From JBKEAJ01 sp047972135 (GTDB lineage Bacteria > Bacteroidota > Bacteroidia > Bacteroidales > Prolixibacteraceae), in the NCBI GenBank assembly GCA_047972135.1, contig JBKEAJ010000053.1, positions 1 to 9,608 of the forward strand: DNA of 9,608 bases, given 5' to 3'. A model generated the notes under the pieces. It was not told the origin of the DNA, made no database searches, and saw only the letters and a list, made by a program, of their open reading frames with translations. This document shows, one piece after another, positions 8,201 through 9,608 of this stretch (positions are counted from its first letter, which is position 1; each line of letters opens with the position of its first letter). The position numbers and the translations under genes were made by a program.

Positions 8201-8549
8201 CATTCTTTGTTACTGAAACATAATTTCCTGAAATCTTATAGCTAAATCCTAATGGCTTAAGAGCATCACCCAGTACATCGTCTAGGCTTTTGCTTGAAGA
8301 GATTTTCCCAACTTTCAATCCAGTGTCAACATCTTTAGAAGAATAAACCAGCCTGAAGTTCGAGACTCTTTCAATCTCGTCAAAAAGATCTCCTAAAGTT
8401 GAAACTTTGTCTAGGCTAATATCCAATTCTGATTTGTACGAACTCTGTGCGTAAGCATTCTGCCCATCACCAACATAAGCACCAGAAGCACTTATTGCAA
8501 GGCATAGCAACACAACAGCACAGCATTTCAAAAAAATAAAATACCTCAT
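5253..8549 (-). CDS. SusC-like TonB-dependent outer-membrane transporter with STN domain
   Basis: A 1098-residue transporter that imports oligosaccharides captured by the SusD partner, powered by TonB. The N-terminal signal peptide is about residues 1-35. An STN (secretin/TonB N-terminal) domain spans about 42-114 and shows the usual L-D-K-V-S-T-L-G-D-L-F and L-D-D-V-L-G-D-A-L-K-P-L-G-F repeats. A carboxypeptidase-D-regulatory-like domain follows (125-200: G-V-V-T-D-S-N-G-E-P-I-T-G-A and D-V-D-G-K-Y-S-F). The TonB-box-like D-E-V-V-V-T-A-L-G lies at 201-209. The plug is about 215-345, with Y-V-I-D-G-I-P-I and G-P-S-A-A-A-L-Y-G. The beta barrel runs to a C-terminal N-V-N-F ending in Phe, as expected for barrel assembly. 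The STN domain is the part that contacts FecR-type anti-sigma factors, and a FecR gene lies directly upstream. The gene is intact and full length. The single plausible ATG at 8549 follows an AT-rich leader without a Shine-Dalgarno sequence. Confidence 0.96.
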   Translation of the reverse strand: MRYFIFLKCCAVVLLCLAISASGAYVGDGQNAYAQSSYKSELDISLDKVSTLGDLFDEIERVSNFRLVYSSKDVDTGLKVGKISSSKSLDDVLGDALKPLGFSYKISGNYVSVTKNASQQEKKSVSGVVTDSNGEPITGATVMVKGTTRATITDVDGKYSFIVPEDATLVFSFMGMKEVEMLVGNQSSVNVSMVEDAKGLDEVVVTALGIKREAKVLAYDVQEVGGEDVTRVKDPNFVTSLNGKIAGVTINSAGGPGSPTKVVMRGSKSISQGNNALYVIDGIPISNSGSTIGTGRFSGISGSDPMANINPDDIESISVLTGPSAAALYGFQAANGAIVITTKKGEEGKAKFTFSSTTEFSSPFVTHKFQNKYGNDPGDFRSWGEELETPSSYDPNDYFQTGFNLMNNLSVSMGTKQNQTYFSLGATNSEGVVPSNEYNRYNVKVRNTSTLLNDRMDLDLSFDYISQDDKNRILQGQYFNQLIPVYLFPVGEDFDRIRLYERYNPTTKLMEQYWPWGDNNLAMQNPFWIANKNLLINKMERIILNGSVGYQFTDWFKLTYRVRYDKSFNKRERKAYASTISILAGPNGRYQVDKSEKQQFYSDLIGTFSKKFGDIGVNGVLGASVNDSRSTNLMIRGDLKEIPNHFTLNNLIRTGEFRINEGGYGHTQTRSIFLSGDVGYKNYAFLTLTGRNDWASQLSDTDNESFFYGSVGGSVLLSEIIKMPNFMDFAKIRASYSQVGNPPPAFLVDEQYPYDNGNLTTTTVFPFPELEPERTSSYELGIDLKMFKGSLNISTSLYKSMTENQLFRSEASSSSGYSSFYVQAGAIENKGIEASLSYNLPFKGDFKWNTALTYSLNRNEVKELLNNAVNPITGEVFSIDRLIISNAGTYRQILTEGGTVGDMYTTTALLRDANDYVFMAPDITVVEETNYAGTVLPKYNMGFSNSLSYKDFTLDFLITLRVGGNIISATQAYMDYYGVSEASADARDNGGVFINEGLYNAEKYYTITGGDAMYSNYVYSATNARLQELSLGYKLPGRWFNDKLNIKASVVAKNLFMIYNSAPIDPEVISSTGNSYQGIDYFTVPSTRTIGFNLNVNF

Positions 8550-8700
8550 ATTTATAAAGTTTACGGTTAAAAATTAAGCACAATATTTAGTTCCTCAGCT
8601 GTATGACAACTCAACATCAACTAACCACTAAATAAATATGAACAAATTCCTTATTAAGCACCTAACAGCCTGAAAAAAAATACACATACAAATATTACTC
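8550..8700 (-). promoter_or_regulatory. Intergenic region between the anti-sigma gene and susC, probable PUL promoter region
   Basis: A 151-bp AT-rich gap, long compared with the 0-16 bp gaps inside the operon, so a separate promoter for susC and the following genes is likely here. On the minus strand, T-A-A-T-A-T-T-T-G near the FecR stop and a T-T-T-G in G-G-A-A-T-T-T-G loosely resemble pieces of the Bacteroidetes promoter (TTTG and TAnnTTTG), but no pair with correct spacing is clear. A repeated CAACT, 11 bases apart on the plus strand near 8609-8624, could be a protein-binding site or chance. No terminator hairpin is obvious, so read-through from the FecR gene is also possible. Confidence 0.4.
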
Positions 8701-9608
8701 TTATTGTATTTCTATATGTTTCTTGTCATCGCTAATAGTATAAGAGAATTCTCGTATGTTCTTCAGTGCATCAAGTACGTCTTCTATCGGGTCTCCGGAA
8801 TCAAAAGTCCCTGTATACACATACTCTAGGACATCAGCATTTAGAACCTCAATCTTCACATCATAATAAATTGATAATCTATCAAATATACTCTTCAACG
8901 AAGTATCCTCGAAATGTATCTCTCCATTCTTCCATAACTCTCCGATACTTGGGTTGATTTGAGTTTTGACGAGTCTCCCATCCTCCAATCTCACCTGTTG
9001 ATTTTTCGTCAAGCTCAATATATACTCCTTATTTACAGCAGAATATATATCTACGCCTCCCAATATCAAAGCAGTTTCAAAATAGGGATTATCGTCGTAG
9101 CACATCACATTAAACTCCGTACCTGTAACCCTAACATCGTACTTTGCGGTTCTTACAATAAAAGGCACTTCTTTATTTTCAGCTACTTCAAAAAAGGCTT
9201 CTCCATTGAGACTTACATTACGCATAGAGTCGCTAAACACAGAGGGATATTGCAAAGAGCTATTAAAACTCAACCAAACCTTAGTGCCATCAGGGAGTGA
9301 TATTTGAGCCCTATCTCCCCCCTCTGTCTCAGTGCGTGTTAAAGTAGTATTCTCCTCAGATTTAGTAAAAAAATAAGTAGAGAATCCTGCCACCAGTATT
9401 GCAAAAACCACAACAGCACTGAACTTTGCGATTCGGCTGAGCGAAAAGGATTTGTGCTTTTTATTAATTGCATCTCTATGTATTTCCAACATTTTTCGTC
9501 CGTCCTCTACATCTCCTGCTCTCGTTTTTAATGAGGACATCCCCATTAGATTAAGGGTGTCTAAATACTCCTTTTTCAATTCTGGCTTGTCATCAAGCTC
9601 TCTAAAGA
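8701..9608 (-). CDS. FecR-family anti-sigma factor, N-terminus outside window
   Basis: An inner-membrane anti-sigma factor that would hold an ECF sigma factor inactive until the SusC STN domain signals substrate. Numbering from the TTG codon at 9579, a hydrophobic membrane segment spans about 50-71 (I-A-K-F-S-A-V-V-V-F-A-I-L-V-A-G). The periplasmic FecR domain spans about 89-180 (I-S-L-P-D-G-T-K-V-W-L-S-F-N-S-S-L-Q-Y-P, L-N-G-E-A-F-F-E-V and V-T-G-T-E-F-N-V). A DUF4974-type C-terminal domain spans about 219-292 (I-H-F-E-D-T-S-L and Y-T-G-T-F-D). I do not accept TTG as the start: the frame stays open for nine further codons (F-R-E-L-D-D-K-P-E) to the right edge, and the family's cytoplasmic sigma-binding segment is usually longer. 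The protein is therefore partial here. The sigma factor gene normally lies just upstream, beyond the window. Confidence 0.92.
   Translation of the reverse strand, partial: FRELDDKPELKKEYLDTLNLMGMSSLKTRAGDVEDGRKMLEIHRDAINKKHKSFSLSRIAKFSAVVVFAILVAGFSTYFFTKSEENTTLTRTETEGGDRAQISLPDGTKVWLSFNSSLQYPSVFSDSMRNVSLNGEAFFEVAENKEVPFIVRTAKYDVRVTGTEFNVMCYDDNPYFETALILGGVDIYSAVNKEYILSLTKNQQVRLEDGRLVKTQINPSIGELWKNGEIHFEDTSLKSIFDRLSIYYDVKIEVLNADVLEYVYTGTFDSGDPIEDVLDALKNIREFSYTISDDKKHIEIQ

Noticed and set aside
9579..9581. TTG codon as the FecR start
   Set aside because: The frame remains open upstream to the window edge and the N-terminal cytoplasmic part would be short, so the true start is probably outside.
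1..9608. CRISPR arrays, tRNA or rRNA genes, invertible promoters, insertion sequences with terminal repeats
   Set aside because: No regularly spaced repeats, cloverleaf-like segments, inverted repeat pairs flanking a promoter, or transposase genes were seen by eye.

Overview
The window is AT-rich bacterial DNA. It has the hallmarks of a gut- or host-associated member of the Bacteroidales (Bacteroides/Parabacteroides-like): a SusC/SusD pair, a FecR-type anti-sigma factor, a DUF1735-type surface lipoprotein, Bacteroidetes-style lipoprotein signals, and AT-rich start regions without Shine-Dalgarno sequences. The genus cannot be fixed from the sequence alone. All real genes lie on the minus strand, so transcription runs from the right edge to the left.

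Right to left: 9608-8701 is a FecR-family anti-sigma factor whose N-terminus lies beyond the window. A 151-bp gap follows. Then comes a tight four-gene operon: a SusC-like TonB-dependent transporter with an N-terminal STN signalling domain (8549-5253), a SusD-like glycan-binding lipoprotein (5252-3681, starting on the base after the SusC stop codon), a GH18-family lipoprotein with an intact D-G-I-D-L-D-N-E catalytic motif (3664-2684), and a DUF1735 plus LamG-like lipoprotein (2703-1555, overlapping the GH18 gene by 20 bp). A strong hairpin with T-runs at about 1496-1533 ends the operon. Together this is a polysaccharide utilisation locus (PUL). GH18 enzymes in this setting are typically endo-beta-N-acetylglucosaminidases, so the likely substrate is an N-acetylglucosamine-containing glycan such as host N-glycans. 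SusC/SusD would import the released oligosaccharide. FecR and the STN domain suggest control by an ECF sigma factor encoded just outside the window.

Left of the terminator, 1494 to about 250 is a dead group II intron. Its 5' end (GTGTG) and 5' ribozyme region are recognisable and start exactly at the end of the terminator T-run. The reverse transcriptase/maturase has lost most of its N-terminal half, carries a frameshift just before the catalytic YADD box, and is cut off in its C-terminal domain with no visible domain V/VI. At about 245-254 the intron passes directly into the middle of a sulfatase gene (frame open to the left edge, N-terminal half missing). A deletion therefore seems to have removed the intron's 3' end together with the sulfatase's 5' half. 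I see no CRISPR array, tRNA, rRNA or complete transposon. The most unusual thing here is this scar, not a clearly new system.
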